DNA from: Candidatus Anderseniibacteriota bacterium
Lineage (GTDB): Bacteria; Patescibacteriota; Andersenbacteria; UBA10190
Assembly (NCBI GenBank): GCA_021414205.1
Contig: JAIOOW010000003.1
Location: forward strand, 259,370-300,364
Direction of reading: 5' to 3'
Length of the DNA stretch: 40,995 nucleotides
The notes beneath the pieces were generated by a model, which was not told the DNA's origin, did not search any database, and saw nothing but the letters and a program-made list of their open reading frames with translations. The translations under genes and the position numbers were made by a program. Positions 1-8,395 of this stretch are shown one piece after another (position 1 is the first letter of the stretch; each line of letters begins with the position of its first letter).

Positions 1-1
1 T

Positions 2-361
2 GCAAGTATTATTGAAAAAGAAGTATTTCACACAGAAGATTTGCCACCTGTTGCGGGAATTTTTTGGAAACGATTAGATGAAAGTCTTGGGCTGTATGCA
101 GACTCAACGATTCGATACGCACTTCAGAAAGGCGATGAATTAACTGTTACGGATTTGGCGACAGATTCCCCATACAACACGAGAAAGTATAAAGACTTAC
201 CACCAACGGCAATCGGCAATCCTGGGCTTATCGCTATTCAAGCAGCATTGAACCCGCAAAAAACAGATTACTATTACTACTTAACGACTCCAGATGGAAC
301 AACCGTGTTCGCCAAAACAAACGACCAGCATAACGCGAACAAAGTAAAATATTTGAAATAA
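2..361 (+). CDS. mltG: MltG/YceG-like endolytic transglycosylase, C-terminal fragment (5' truncated by window edge)
   Basis: Frame is open from base 2: ASIIEKEVF...FWKRLDESLGLYADSTIRYAL...LPPTAIGNPGLIAIQAAL.P...DYYYYLTTPDGTTVFAKTNDQHNAN, matching the MltG C-terminal motif pattern. Confidence 0.85.
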   Translation, partial: ASIIEKEVFHTEDLPPVAGIFWKRLDESLGLYADSTIRYALQKGDELTVTDLATDSPYNTRKYKDLPPTAIGNPGLIAIQAALNPQKTDYYYYLTTPDGTTVFAKTNDQHNANKVKYLK

Positions 362-384
362 GTTGCATTTTTAGGGGTTTTCTG

Positions 385-490
385 GCAATCTACGTATTAG
401 TCATCCAAAGACCAGGGGCGCCAATAAGACCTCTGCAGGATAATGTATTCTGGCTTCTACTGAGTACAATCTATCTGAAATTGGTGACTG
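385..490 (+). promoter_or_regulatory. Putative ribosomal protein L10 leader (autoregulatory 5' UTR)
   Basis: Position directly upstream of rplJ-rplL and an AAAGACCAGGGGCGCC...AATAAGACCTCTGCAGG block resembling L10-leader elements; not folded or searched with a covariance model. Confidence 0.5.
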
Positions 491-511
491 TTAATCCAGG
501 CTAATTATTTT

Positions 512-1036
512 ATGCCACTTACAAGACAACAAAAAGAAACGCGCGTGGCGGAAGTAAGCGATGCAGTACAAGCTTCGGTTGGTACCGTATTTCTTGCGTA
601 CGATGCGCTCAATGTTGCGGATGTAAATGAGCTACGGGATAAGCTGTTTGAAACGGGCTGCACTATGAGAGTTGTTCCAAAACGACTTCTGAAGATTGCG
701 CTCGCAGCAAAACAGTTCGGTTTTGACCCAATGGCGCACGAAGGCCAAATGGCAATCATTACCGGAAATGATCCTGTATCACCTGCAAAGGTGCTCTTTG
801 AATTCGTGAAGGGGAAGGAAAATCTTCGACTTGTTGCCGGCATTCTTGAAGGGAAAGAAATTACCACTCAAGAAGTTACCGCGCTCGCGAAGTTGCCAAG
901 CAAGGAGCAATTACTCGGCCAATTGGTTGGAGTGCTTGCAGGTCCAATGCGTGGTATGGCGCAAGTACTATCCGGAGTGCCTCGCGCAACCGTATATGTG
1001 CTGACAGCTATTAAAGATCAAAAAGACGGAAAGTAA
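512..1036 (+). CDS. rplJ: 50S ribosomal protein L10
   Basis: Sequence MPLTRQQKETRVAEVSDAV...; followed directly by L7/L12. Confidence 0.95.
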   Translation: MPLTRQQKETRVAEVSDAVQASVGTVFLAYDALNVADVNELRDKLFETGCTMRVVPKRLLKIALAAKQFGFDPMAHEGQMAIITGNDPVSPAKVLFEFVKGKENLRLVAGILEGKEITTQEVTALAKLPSKEQLLGQLVGVLAGPMRGMAQVLSGVPRATVYVLTAIKDQKDGK

Positions 1037-1061
1037 TTAATACGTAATTTATAACAATCCT

Positions 1062-1466
1062 ATGGCAGACGAAAAAGAAGCAGTAGTAGTTCCTGAAAAG
1101 TTTCAGGCTATTGTAAAGCAAATCGAAGAAATGTCCGTGCTTGATTTATCAGAGCTCGTGCACGTTCTTGAGGAGAAGTTCGGAGTATCTGCAGCAGCAC
1201 CAGCAATGATGATGGCAGCAGGTCCGGCAGCAGCAGCTGAAGAAGTTGCTACAAAATCTTCGTTCAACGTTGAAATTACTGATGCGGGAGCACAAAAGAT
1301 TGCCGTGATCAAAGCAGTTCGAGAGCTTACACAAATGGGCTTGAAGGATGCGAAGGATCTCGTAGACAAAGCTCCAGTAGTTGTAAAGGAAAATGTTGCG
1401 AAAGAAGATGCTGAAGCAATGAAAGCAGCGCTTGAAGCAGCAGGAGCAAAGGTAGAACTTAAATAA
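1062..1466 (+). CDS. rplL: 50S ribosomal protein L7/L12
   Basis: Ala-rich hinge and C-terminal [47 protein letters not shown]. Confidence 0.97.
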   Translation: MADEKEAVVVPEKFQAIVKQIEEMSVLDLSELVHVLEEKFGVSAAAPAMMMAAGPAAAAEEVATKSSFNVEITDAGAQKIAVIKAVRELTQMGLKDAKDLVDKAPVVVKENVAKEDAEAMKAALEAAGAKVELK

Positions 1467-1489
1467 TTCTCACCTCGCTTTACAAATCA

Positions 1490-1511
1490 CCCCGCTACGG
1501 CGGGGTTTTTT
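1490..1511 (+). terminator. Rho-independent terminator after rplL
   Basis: CCCCGC-TACG-GCGGGG followed by TTTTTT. Confidence 0.9.
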
Positions 1512-1515
1512 GTTG

Positions 1516-1521
1516 TATACT
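1516..1521 (+). promoter_or_regulatory. -10 box TATACT, 6 nt before ATG 1528
   Basis: TATACT-TTTCGT-ATG. Confidence 0.55.
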
Positions 1522-1527
1522 TTTCGT

Positions 1528-3006
1528 ATGGGAAAGGAAACAATTTCAGAAAATACTCCGAGCGTGTTGCCAGATGATTATGCAGACGTTCGTCCGCTTA
1601 CGGCTGTGCCTGATTCAACGTCAGAAATGCCCGTTTACACTGGCCCGGGAGTAGAGAATGGCGAAGAACAAAGTTCCGAATCGCCGAAAAATCTTTTCAT
1701 GCAAGCATATGAAGCAGTTCGTACTACGGACAAGGTTTCTACTATTGTCGACAACGTAGCAATTTGGTGGAAGGGCAGGCATATCGATGCGATAGAAAAG
1801 GATATTCAGCGATTAGAGGCATTGGCCAGCACTCAGAGTGCGGAAGCTAGTCGGCACGAACAGCGTTTGCAGGCAAGCAATGACGCAGCTTTGGAATTAG
1901 GGAGAATCAAGAACGAACTTGGGGTAAATCAAGTTGATCATTCGCAAGCTGCTAATAGAGGTGATGAATATGCGGCAGTGAAAGCACGTGCAGAATCCCA
2001 CGCAGCAACGGCAGAAAACATAAATAGGGAGCTTGCTAAAAAACGCGAATTGAAAGAGCAATTCGAACGCGATCGAGAGGGTGCTCGAGGGCGCGTGGCA
2101 GAGAGGTTTCAAAATAATATCAATGCGAATATTGAGGTTATCCGCAATATTGATAGCCAGGTAGATCAAATGCAGCAGAATCTTGGCGTAGCAGATAAAA
2201 TCGTGGCAAGTCTGCAGGAAAAGCAAGAAGTGGCTCGGGCGTTTCTGAATAATCCAAGTACGTTGTCCGTAGACAAGCAGATGGCGAAATCGCTCGTTCA
2301 GGACCTTGAGGGAAGGATTCAAGATATGAAGAGCGCGATGCAAATTCAGCAAGAAAAGATTGCAGTGTGCGATCGTAAAAAATCGACTCTTGAAAATCAG
2401 AAATTAACATGGGAAGCAAGAATTGCAAAAAAACCAGAACAGGCGAAGGTGGGCAATGAAGAAGTGTCGGACACTGAAAAAGAGGAAAGCTTTGTTGCGG
2501 AAACTACGAAGCAGATTACTGAACGCGAAGATGCTCTGATGGGGGATGAGGCAGAAACTGCGACGATCGAGAAGGATCCTCGCGTTGTTATGATAGAGGA
2601 GCTGCGTGATTTGATTCATCAGCCTGAACTGGAAAGGTATGATAGCCCCGATTTTCAGGACGTGATTCTTGAAAATGGGACGCCGGAAGAGAAGGTGTTA
2701 GTGCGTACCTACGGGATGTTTACAAGAATGTTTAATTTTTTAGAATCTTCTTCGGGGCATAACCAAGAGAGTGAGGAGCTAGACCCTGTTTCTTTTGCTC
2801 GAGAATATGATGAAGTTATAGATGATTATATTGATAATCCTGAAATAGCATTATTATTTGATTCTGATAATCGCGAGAATATAGAAAAGGGGAATGGGAC
2901 TCCGGAACAACAGTTTTTAGTAAAGCTTTTTATGTTTTTTGAGTACATATTTAGCTCAATGGATATTCGGACGGAATCCAAAAAATCAGATAAAAATCTT
3001 ATATGA
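1528..3006 (+). CDS. Hypothetical coiled-coil protein with duplicated C-terminal motif
   Basis: Long ORF; ATG 1528 preferred because of the adjacent -10 box; heptad-rich centre (Q/E/K/A); repeat NGTPEEKVLV.../NGTPEQQFLV.... Confidence 0.7.
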   Translation: MGKETISENTPSVLPDDYADVRPLTAVPDSTSEMPVYTGPGVENGEEQSSESPKNLFMQAYEAVRTTDKVSTIVDNVAIWWKGRHIDAIEKDIQRLEALASTQSAEASRHEQRLQASNDAALELGRIKNELGVNQVDHSQAANRGDEYAAVKARAESHAATAENINRELAKKRELKEQFERDREGARGRVAERFQNNINANIEVIRNIDSQVDQMQQNLGVADKIVASLQEKQEVARAFLNNPSTLSVDKQMAKSLVQDLEGRIQDMKSAMQIQQEKIAVCDRKKSTLENQKLTWEARIAKKPEQAKVGNEEVSDTEKEESFVAETTKQITEREDALMGDEAETATIEKDPRVVMIEELRDLIHQPELERYDSPDFQDVILENGTPEEKVLVRTYGMFTRMFNFLESSSGHNQESEELDPVSFAREYDEVIDDYIDNPEIALLFDSDNRENIEKGNGTPEQQFLVKLFMFFEYIFSSMDIRTESKKSDKNLI

Positions 3007-3248
3007 TGACCGATCCTCAAATGCAATTAGCGGGAATTACGCAGGCGTTACAAGGTGCGGACGTGTATTTGCGCGGCGTTGATTCATTTCTCAAGCAAAT
3101 TGATATGCGTTTACAGGCATCAGAGGCTGAGCGCGTCAAGAAGCAAGTAGAAAACGATATAGAAATTACAAATATTGTAAGTGGTATGCACGATACAGCT
3201 CGACAGTATTTCGTGCAGTGGGAACAGGTGAGGAGTTCTGAAAAATAA
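3003..3248 (+). CDS. Small hypothetical helical protein
   Basis: ATGA overlap with the preceding ORF, suggesting translational coupling. Confidence 0.6.
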   Translation: MMTDPQMQLAGITQALQGADVYLRGVDSFLKQIDMRLQASEAERVKKQVENDIEITNIVSGMHDTARQYFVQWEQVRSSEK

Positions 3249-3249
3249 T

Positions 3250-5385
3250 TTACGGCGCAGGCGAAGCTACTGTTCCATCGGTAAGGGATACATCTACAAT
3301 ATCCGTTCCATCTAATGCATACAGATGCGTTTCATCAGGAGATATAGTGATGTCTGACAATGACTTTGCCGTATCAATATACAGCTGCCGTACCAGGGCG
3401 CCTTTCTTTGTGAATATAACGACGCGTTTATTTATTGGATCAAGAACGTACAAATTTTGCATTGTATCTGTTGTGTAGATGCGAGTGGCGCTATCGAGCG
3501 CAGGGCTTACGGGGGCTTGGGTAAAGTCGGTAATTGCTCCTCGGAAGAATTTTGCGATCTTTCCGCCAGCAGATAGGGTGTATAGATTGCCATCTATTGC
3601 AAAGCTTTTAATGTCACCAGATTGCTGAGATGCATCTGTTATCCAGGGTGTTCCGCCGATAAATCCTTTTAATGTCTTGTTGTAGGCGAAGATATTTTTT
3701 TGAGTAGCATCGTAAATGTATAAACGATTGCCGAATACTGCTAAGTCCGTAATCTGCGGTTTTGCATTCGGGAATGCGATAGTTTGGCTGGTCAGCGAAT
3801 TATCTTTTGTATCAAAGAGGGCGAGGCCAATCGGGTCAGTGTTAAATAGAATTGTTTTGTCTGCGGATTGCATTGTTCCGCTGGTAATAAATCCAATGCC
3901 AGATGTTGTTTGGTGTACGGGTGTTGCCTTACCGTCGGACGAAAGTTTGATAATTGTATTCGTATCTGGATTGGCAGTATAGATGGCGTTATCTACGAAG
4001 AATATTCGATTCGGAGACTTATTAGATGTTGCTGAAGCAACACTGCCAAGCACATGACTGTTTGTTGTCGTTGTTCGAAAAATTCGTTGAATTTTATCTT
4101 TTTGCGTTTGAATATCGTTCTTAAGAGTCTCAGTTTCTTGCACGTATATATGCTCGGTAGTTAATTGGTCTGCAATTTTTTGCGCATCATCCAGTAATCC
4201 GGTTGCTTGTGTTCTGTTGTCGTAAATTAATGCAGTATTTGCAGCATCGACTTTTGTTCTTGCTTCGTGAAGCTGTTCGCTCGCAGCTTGGATTGCTTGG
4301 TCTGATGCTTGCTTGTGCCTGAGAAGAACAATGCTGACACCTAGCGCAATCAGGAGAAGCACCGCAATTCCCGCAAATAATTTACTTGAACCAGGAAGCT
4401 TCTTAATATTTCCAACAGTTGATTTGAAAGAAAGCTTGGGAACTCGAAGCGTACTCGCCTTCTTGGTTGCTTCTTTAGACGCTTCTGCAACAGCCCTTCC
4501 GCCTTGCGCGGATCCGCGTTTAAGCATTGGCCAGATGCGTTTTTTGGTAGCATTTCCTACTGCTTTTAATAAAGAGGATACAAACACCAAGGCTTGCTGA
4601 AATGCTGATTTTTTTACCAAGAGCGGCGTGCGAGGCTGAATGGTCGATGCGTCCATCCCGACGGGCTGCGCTGATCGTTTTAATGGAACTTCTTGTTTCG
4701 CTGTTGCAATATATTGCGGTAGCAGCGTCACTACGGTCACAGAAAGAGGCGCCTTATGGTCCTGATCTAAATAGAGTTGCTCCAGGCGAGAAGCAATGGT
4801 CGATGCGGAATGTTCGAGAGAAAATCTGCCAACATCTACGGATCTGAATACGGAATCAAACGTTGAAGATGTAAAAAATAAGCTGTCTCGTGTCATTACG
4901 GTGCCGCTTGCCACTTGTGAGAATGTTTTAAGCGGATCTGTGATAGGGAAGTGGGACAGTCCTTGAGAAATGTTTGTAACCACGGATTTGCGCGCTAGGA
5001 ATACTGCGCCGGCTCCTGCAACGCTTACATGGAGCTGGGACCCGGCAAGTACGCCTACGGCTACATGAAAATGTCCCATCCAGTCCCGCACTCCGGAATC
5101 TGCCGTATCGTGCAAAATTAAGTTTGCTTGGTGGAGTGCCATTTCGAAGCTTGTAGCTGAAGAGCGCGAAGGGTCGCGGTAATACTCTCTTTGGATCGCA
5201 GTAATAATAGAATCTAATAACGGCTTGCCTACGCCGTCTCGGTGTTCGATTTCTCCTGCAGCAAATAAGAATCCAAGACGCGTCTCAGCGTTTGTCGGTT
5301 CAAATAAATACGTTTCGCATACCATTGAGCTATCAGTGGAAAGAACGAGTTCCTCTGCCGAAGGCTGAATGACTTCTTGTTCCAT
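3250..5385 (-). CDS. Membrane protein: N-terminal PP2C-phosphatase-like (degenerate) domain, one TM helix, coiled coil, C-terminal beta-propeller/NHL-like repeats
   Basis: N-term FAAGEIEHRDGVG..LLDSII..I...YY....SFEMALHQANLILHD; TM LFAGIAVLLLIALGVSIVLL; repeated blades such as RIFFVDNAIYTANPDTNTIIKLSSDGKA, NRLYIYDATQKNIFAYN, QNLYVLDPINKRVVIFTKKGALV, THLYALDGTDIVDV. Confidence 0.65.
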   Translation of the reverse strand: MEQEVIQPSAEELVLSTDSSMVCETYLFEPTNAETRLGFLFAAGEIEHRDGVGKPLLDSIITAIQREYYRDPSRSSATSFEMALHQANLILHDTADSGVRDWMGHFHVAVGVLAGSQLHVSVAGAGAVFLARKSVVTNISQGLSHFPITDPLKTFSQVASGTVMTRDSLFFTSSTFDSVFRSVDVGRFSLEHSASTIASRLEQLYLDQDHKAPLSVTVVTLLPQYIATAKQEVPLKRSAQPVGMDASTIQPRTPLLVKKSAFQQALVFVSSLLKAVGNATKKRIWPMLKRGSAQGGRAVAEASKEATKKASTLRVPKLSFKSTVGNIKKLPGSSKLFAGIAVLLLIALGVSIVLLRHKQASDQAIQAASEQLHEARTKVDAANTALIYDNRTQATGLLDDAQKIADQLTTEHIYVQETETLKNDIQTQKDKIQRIFRTTTTNSHVLGSVASATSNKSPNRIFFVDNAIYTANPDTNTIIKLSSDGKATPVHQTTSGIGFITSGTMQSADKTILFNTDPIGLALFDTKDNSLTSQTIAFPNAKPQITDLAVFGNRLYIYDATQKNIFAYNKTLKGFIGGTPWITDASQQSGDIKSFAIDGNLYTLSAGGKIAKFFRGAITDFTQAPVSPALDSATRIYTTDTMQNLYVLDPINKRVVIFTKKGALVRQLYIDTAKSLSDITISPDETHLYALDGTDIVDVSLTDGTVASPAP

Positions 5386-5450
5386 GAAAAGAAGTATATC
5401 ATTAGTTGTTGCATATTACAGGTGTGGCGCGTACACTTTATAGCAATTAT

Positions 5451-6089
5451 ATGGCACTGAAAACATTCCCGCTTGAAAAGATTTTTGGGTCCCGTACAAG
5501 GGTAAAGATTATTACCTTGTTTACGACAGGGGTAAAACGGCCGTATTTTGTGCGTGAAATAACTCGTACTGTCAATGAGCGCCTTAATGCAGTACGTCGA
5601 GAGCTTATGATTTTGGAAAAAATCGGCATGCTCACAACCTATGAGGATAAGCGTCGAAAGTATTATTTAGTGAATGAATCGTTCCCATTATACGACGAGC
5701 TTGCGTCTATCATGAAAAAAGTTGGTCCTGGCGTAGAGGATGCTCTCTTCAAGCATATCGATCGCGTTGGCGAAGTATTTTATGCGTGCGTGAGCGGATA
5801 TTTTACCGGCAATCCCGGATCTCCTACAGACTTATTTATTATCGGGAATGTGGACGAGAAAAAACTAGAGCAATTTGCAAAGAGCATTGAAGCGCAGATC
5901 GATCGAGAAATCAGTTATACGCCAATGACGCTGAGCGAATATGAGTATAGGGTAAATTTCAACGACATGTTCCTGCGACAAATTTTTGGCGGTGCTCACA
6001 AAGAATTATTAAACATGCTCCCTCCGAATTTGCGCCCCGAAGAGGCGATGAATAAAAAATCTCGAAACGTAGTTCGAGATATCGCGTAA
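5451..6089 (+). CDS. Winged-helix regulator fused to a minimal nucleotidyltransferase-like C-terminal domain
   Basis: FGSRTRVKIITLF...YFVREITR...NAVRRELMILEKIGML...KYYLVNESFPLYDEL, then SGYF..NPGSPTDLFIIGNVDEKKLEQFAKSIEAQIDREISYTPMTLSEYEYR. Start 5451 fits -10 TATAGC plus 6 nt. Confidence 0.65.
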   Translation: MALKTFPLEKIFGSRTRVKIITLFTTGVKRPYFVREITRTVNERLNAVRRELMILEKIGMLTTYEDKRRKYYLVNESFPLYDELASIMKKVGPGVEDALFKHIDRVGEVFYACVSGYFTGNPGSPTDLFIIGNVDEKKLEQFAKSIEAQIDREISYTPMTLSEYEYRVNFNDMFLRQIFGGAHKELLNMLPPNLRPEEAMNKKSRNVVRDIA

Positions 6090-6105
6090 AGCATTTTCGC
6101 GCGAT

Positions 6106-6714
6106 ATGGCATCAGCGCACCCAAAAACCCCTCGGCTCATGGCTCTATCGCGCACGTTATTTGCGCTCTATGTTGTGTATTATGCCTTGGATTGGCATTT
6201 CGGATGGCTGTTGGGGAATCGGCTCAGTATTGTATGGCTGGGGTACCTAGTGGTTATTTATATTATTGCCGAGCTTATATATAGAGCATTCAAAAGGCGT
6301 GGGGTTGACCTGGTGTATGCATTTCCAATTTTGTTTATAGAAAGCCAGATCGATTTTGCTTCTATTATTTTTAGGAGTCAGGATAGTTTGAACACGATGA
6401 TCATCAACCGTTTTGAGCATTTTATTATGTATTTGCTCGTTACATACGTGGTATCGCAATTCTTTTTCCGTTATTTACCAAGTAAGGTGTGGAGTGAACA
6501 TCCGTACTATACGGCAATACTTATTTTATCTGTTGCGCAGACGATCGGTGTTATTAACGAAATTTTCGAACTTTTTATGGACGCGAATTTCGCAACCCAT
6601 GCAATTGGCCCGCGTTTTGATACGAATTTGGATTTACTCATGAACTTTCTCGGCTCCAGCCTCTTCCTGTGCGTGCAACTGATTTTAATTGAAGCGAAAA
6701 AGGCGAGATCGTAA
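6106..6714 (+). CDS. Integral membrane protein, weakly DUF2238/YjdF-like
   Basis: Several hydrophobic helices with RFEHFIMYL, NEIFELFMDA, GPRFDTNLDLLMNFLGS. Confidence 0.55.
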   Translation: MASAHPKTPRLMALSRTLFALYVVYYALDWHFGWLLGNRLSIVWLGYLVVIYIIAELIYRAFKRRGVDLVYAFPILFIESQIDFASIIFRSQDSLNTMIINRFEHFIMYLLVTYVVSQFFFRYLPSKVWSEHPYYTAILILSVAQTIGVINEIFELFMDANFATHAIGPRFDTNLDLLMNFLGSSLFLCVQLILIEAKKARS

Positions 6715-6739
6715 AACGTCGTGGTGTAACACGCTATAT

Positions 6740-6768
6740 TTGACAAATATATAAAATAGGAGTATCGT
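6740..6768 (+). promoter_or_regulatory. Predicted sigma70-type promoter TTGACA-17-TATCGT
   Basis: TTGACA AATATATAAAATAGGAG TATCGT; near-identical copy at 19347-19375. Confidence 0.65.
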
Positions 6769-6819
6769 AATCCCACTCGGTTTTTCTCGAATTTCCACTC
6801 CCGAACAAAGGATCCCGTC

Positions 6820-7785
6820 ATGCGTCGCCCTACGAATGCTCTTTCACATCACGATTTCGTTCAGCTGAGTCAAACCTGCAAACCACATGAGATTATGGTT
6901 TGTTACCATTCAACTTTTGATTTTCCGGCTATCTTTGACCAGTACATTCCGGAACTCACGGAATACTGGCAAAGAGAAAGCCCCGAGTTAAAAGATTTCC
7001 CATCAATTGTTCACCTCAATGATGTTGTGACTTATCTAGGTGAAGGGGGAGCGGCCCCAGGCATGCTTCTGCGATACTGTCAGACAAGCTACTTTCGGTT
7101 CTTGTTCAGCAACTATAGTCTGGATATTAAGCTGTCTGATGGAACAACATTGCGCCAGCTTCTTGGGACTGATCAAGTGGGGGAAATGAAATTATCCCCA
7201 ACTTGCATGGGGGCTTCGCGCAAAACGTTCTTGTTTCCAGATCTTGGGAACAGTCTCGGTATCACAATTTCGATCGCTACCGTTGATGAGCAATTCATCA
7301 TCGCAAAACGAAGCGAGGCGTGTAAGAGTCTCGCTCGGGACAAGGGGAACTGGCTCTGCGCGGTTGGTACTCAGATCAAGCGTCATCAGCAACGTTTTCT
7401 CGGAGAAGATGGCGTCCCATATCCACACCTTTCCGCACAAGAAGGGCTGAAAGATGAAATGGGGCAAGCAATCGCAGCAACATGCGGACCATTGGTCTGT
7501 ACGGGAATCGTGTATCGAAACGATTTCCAGCACTGCGAACTGTTGTACCAAACAGAAAGCTCGCTTCGAGGAGATGATCTGATCCGAATGTGGAAAGAAA
7601 CAGAAGTGCCAGATCGACGAGAATTCGCCGAGATTCTATGCATGGATGTTCGTACGCCGGATCAACTTCTTGTACACCTCAGCGATCTTTCGAACGCTTG
7701 GTCGCCTCAACATGCAGCCGGAGCAATCCACTATCTTGCTTCAAAGTTTCCGGAAGCGATGTCGGGATTCGGACTCTCGTTCTGA
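6820..7785 (+). CDS. Hypothetical protein, distant/degenerate Nudix-hydrolase-like
   Basis: SD AAAGGA upstream; FIIAKRSEACKSLARDKGNWLCAVGTQI...AQEGLKDEMGQ resembles a Nudix fold with a degenerate Nudix box. Confidence 0.55.
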   Translation: MRRPTNALSHHDFVQLSQTCKPHEIMVCYHSTFDFPAIFDQYIPELTEYWQRESPELKDFPSIVHLNDVVTYLGEGGAAPGMLLRYCQTSYFRFLFSNYSLDIKLSDGTTLRQLLGTDQVGEMKLSPTCMGASRKTFLFPDLGNSLGITISIATVDEQFIIAKRSEACKSLARDKGNWLCAVGTQIKRHQQRFLGEDGVPYPHLSAQEGLKDEMGQAIAATCGPLVCTGIVYRNDFQHCELLYQTESSLRGDDLIRMWKETEVPDRREFAEILCMDVRTPDQLLVHLSDLSNAWSPQHAAGAIHYLASKFPEAMSGFGLSF

Positions 7786-7800
7786 CTGATCAGCTAAACC

Positions 7801-7839
7801 AACGGATTACATTTCTTTTTGAAGTGTAATCCGTTTTTT
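7801..7839 (+). terminator. Rho-independent terminator
   Basis: AACGGATTACA...TGTAATCCGTT then TTTT. Confidence 0.85.
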
Positions 7840-7880
7840 CTTATAGATGTGCATAAATCGTGGGTTATGGCTATTGCGCA

Positions 7881-7936
7881 GTGGTACCTGGTGGGAGTAA
7901 TGTGGATACACGTGGATAAATGTGGGGAAAAGTGGT
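7881..7936 (+). promoter_or_regulatory. MraZ-type operator: six GTGG repeats at about 10-nt period
   Basis: GTGG at 7881, 7891, 7902, 7912, 7922, 7932, upstream of mraZ. Confidence 0.75.
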
Positions 7937-7963
7937 GACCACCTGTGTATAACTAAATATATT

Positions 7964-8395
7964 ATGTTTATAGGCGAATACAATCACTCGATAGATGAAA
8001 AGGGCAGAATGAATGTTCCTGCGAAGTTTCGTCGTGACTTGGCAAGCGGTGTGGTTGTTACTCGCGGGTTGGATCACTGCCTCTTTGTATACCCGAAATC
8101 TGAATGGGGAGTGATGGCGGAAAAATTATCCCGCTTACCGGTAAGCCAGAAAAAGAGCCGTGCATTTGCGCGCTTAATGTTGGCCGGTGCAATGGATGTT
8201 GAGCTAGACGGGCAAGGGCGTGTGATGCTGCCGGAATACTTGCGCAAATATGCAGACGTAAAAAAGCATGTTGTTGTTGCAGGGTTGTATAACCGACTTG
8301 AAATTTGGGATGAAGATGCTTGGCAAGAATACCGAACGAAGACGGAACTTGAAAGCGATGACATTGCAGAAAGTATGAGCGAACTTGATATATGA
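7964..8395 (+). CDS. mraZ: Transcriptional regulator/division protein MraZ
   Basis: MFIGEYNHSIDEKGRMNVPAKFRRDL...GRVMLPEYLRKYA. Confidence 0.95.
   Translation: MFIGEYNHSIDEKGRMNVPAKFRRDLASGVVVTRGLDHCLFVYPKSEWGVMAEKLSRLPVSQKKSRAFARLMLAGAMDVELDGQGRVMLPEYLRKYADVKKHVVVAGLYNRLEIWDEDAWQEYRTKTELESDDIAESMSELDI

Noticed and set aside
505-867. Antisense ORF opposite rplJ
   Set aside because: Shadow ORF opposite a confidently identified ribosomal protein gene; no independent signals.
1103-1369. Antisense ORFs in rplL with Cys/Ala-rich sequences
   Set aside because: Compositional artefact of the Ala-rich L12 hinge.
7192-7643. Antisense ORFs in the Nudix-like gene
   Set aside because: The sense ORF has promoter, SD and terminator; the antisense ORFs have none.
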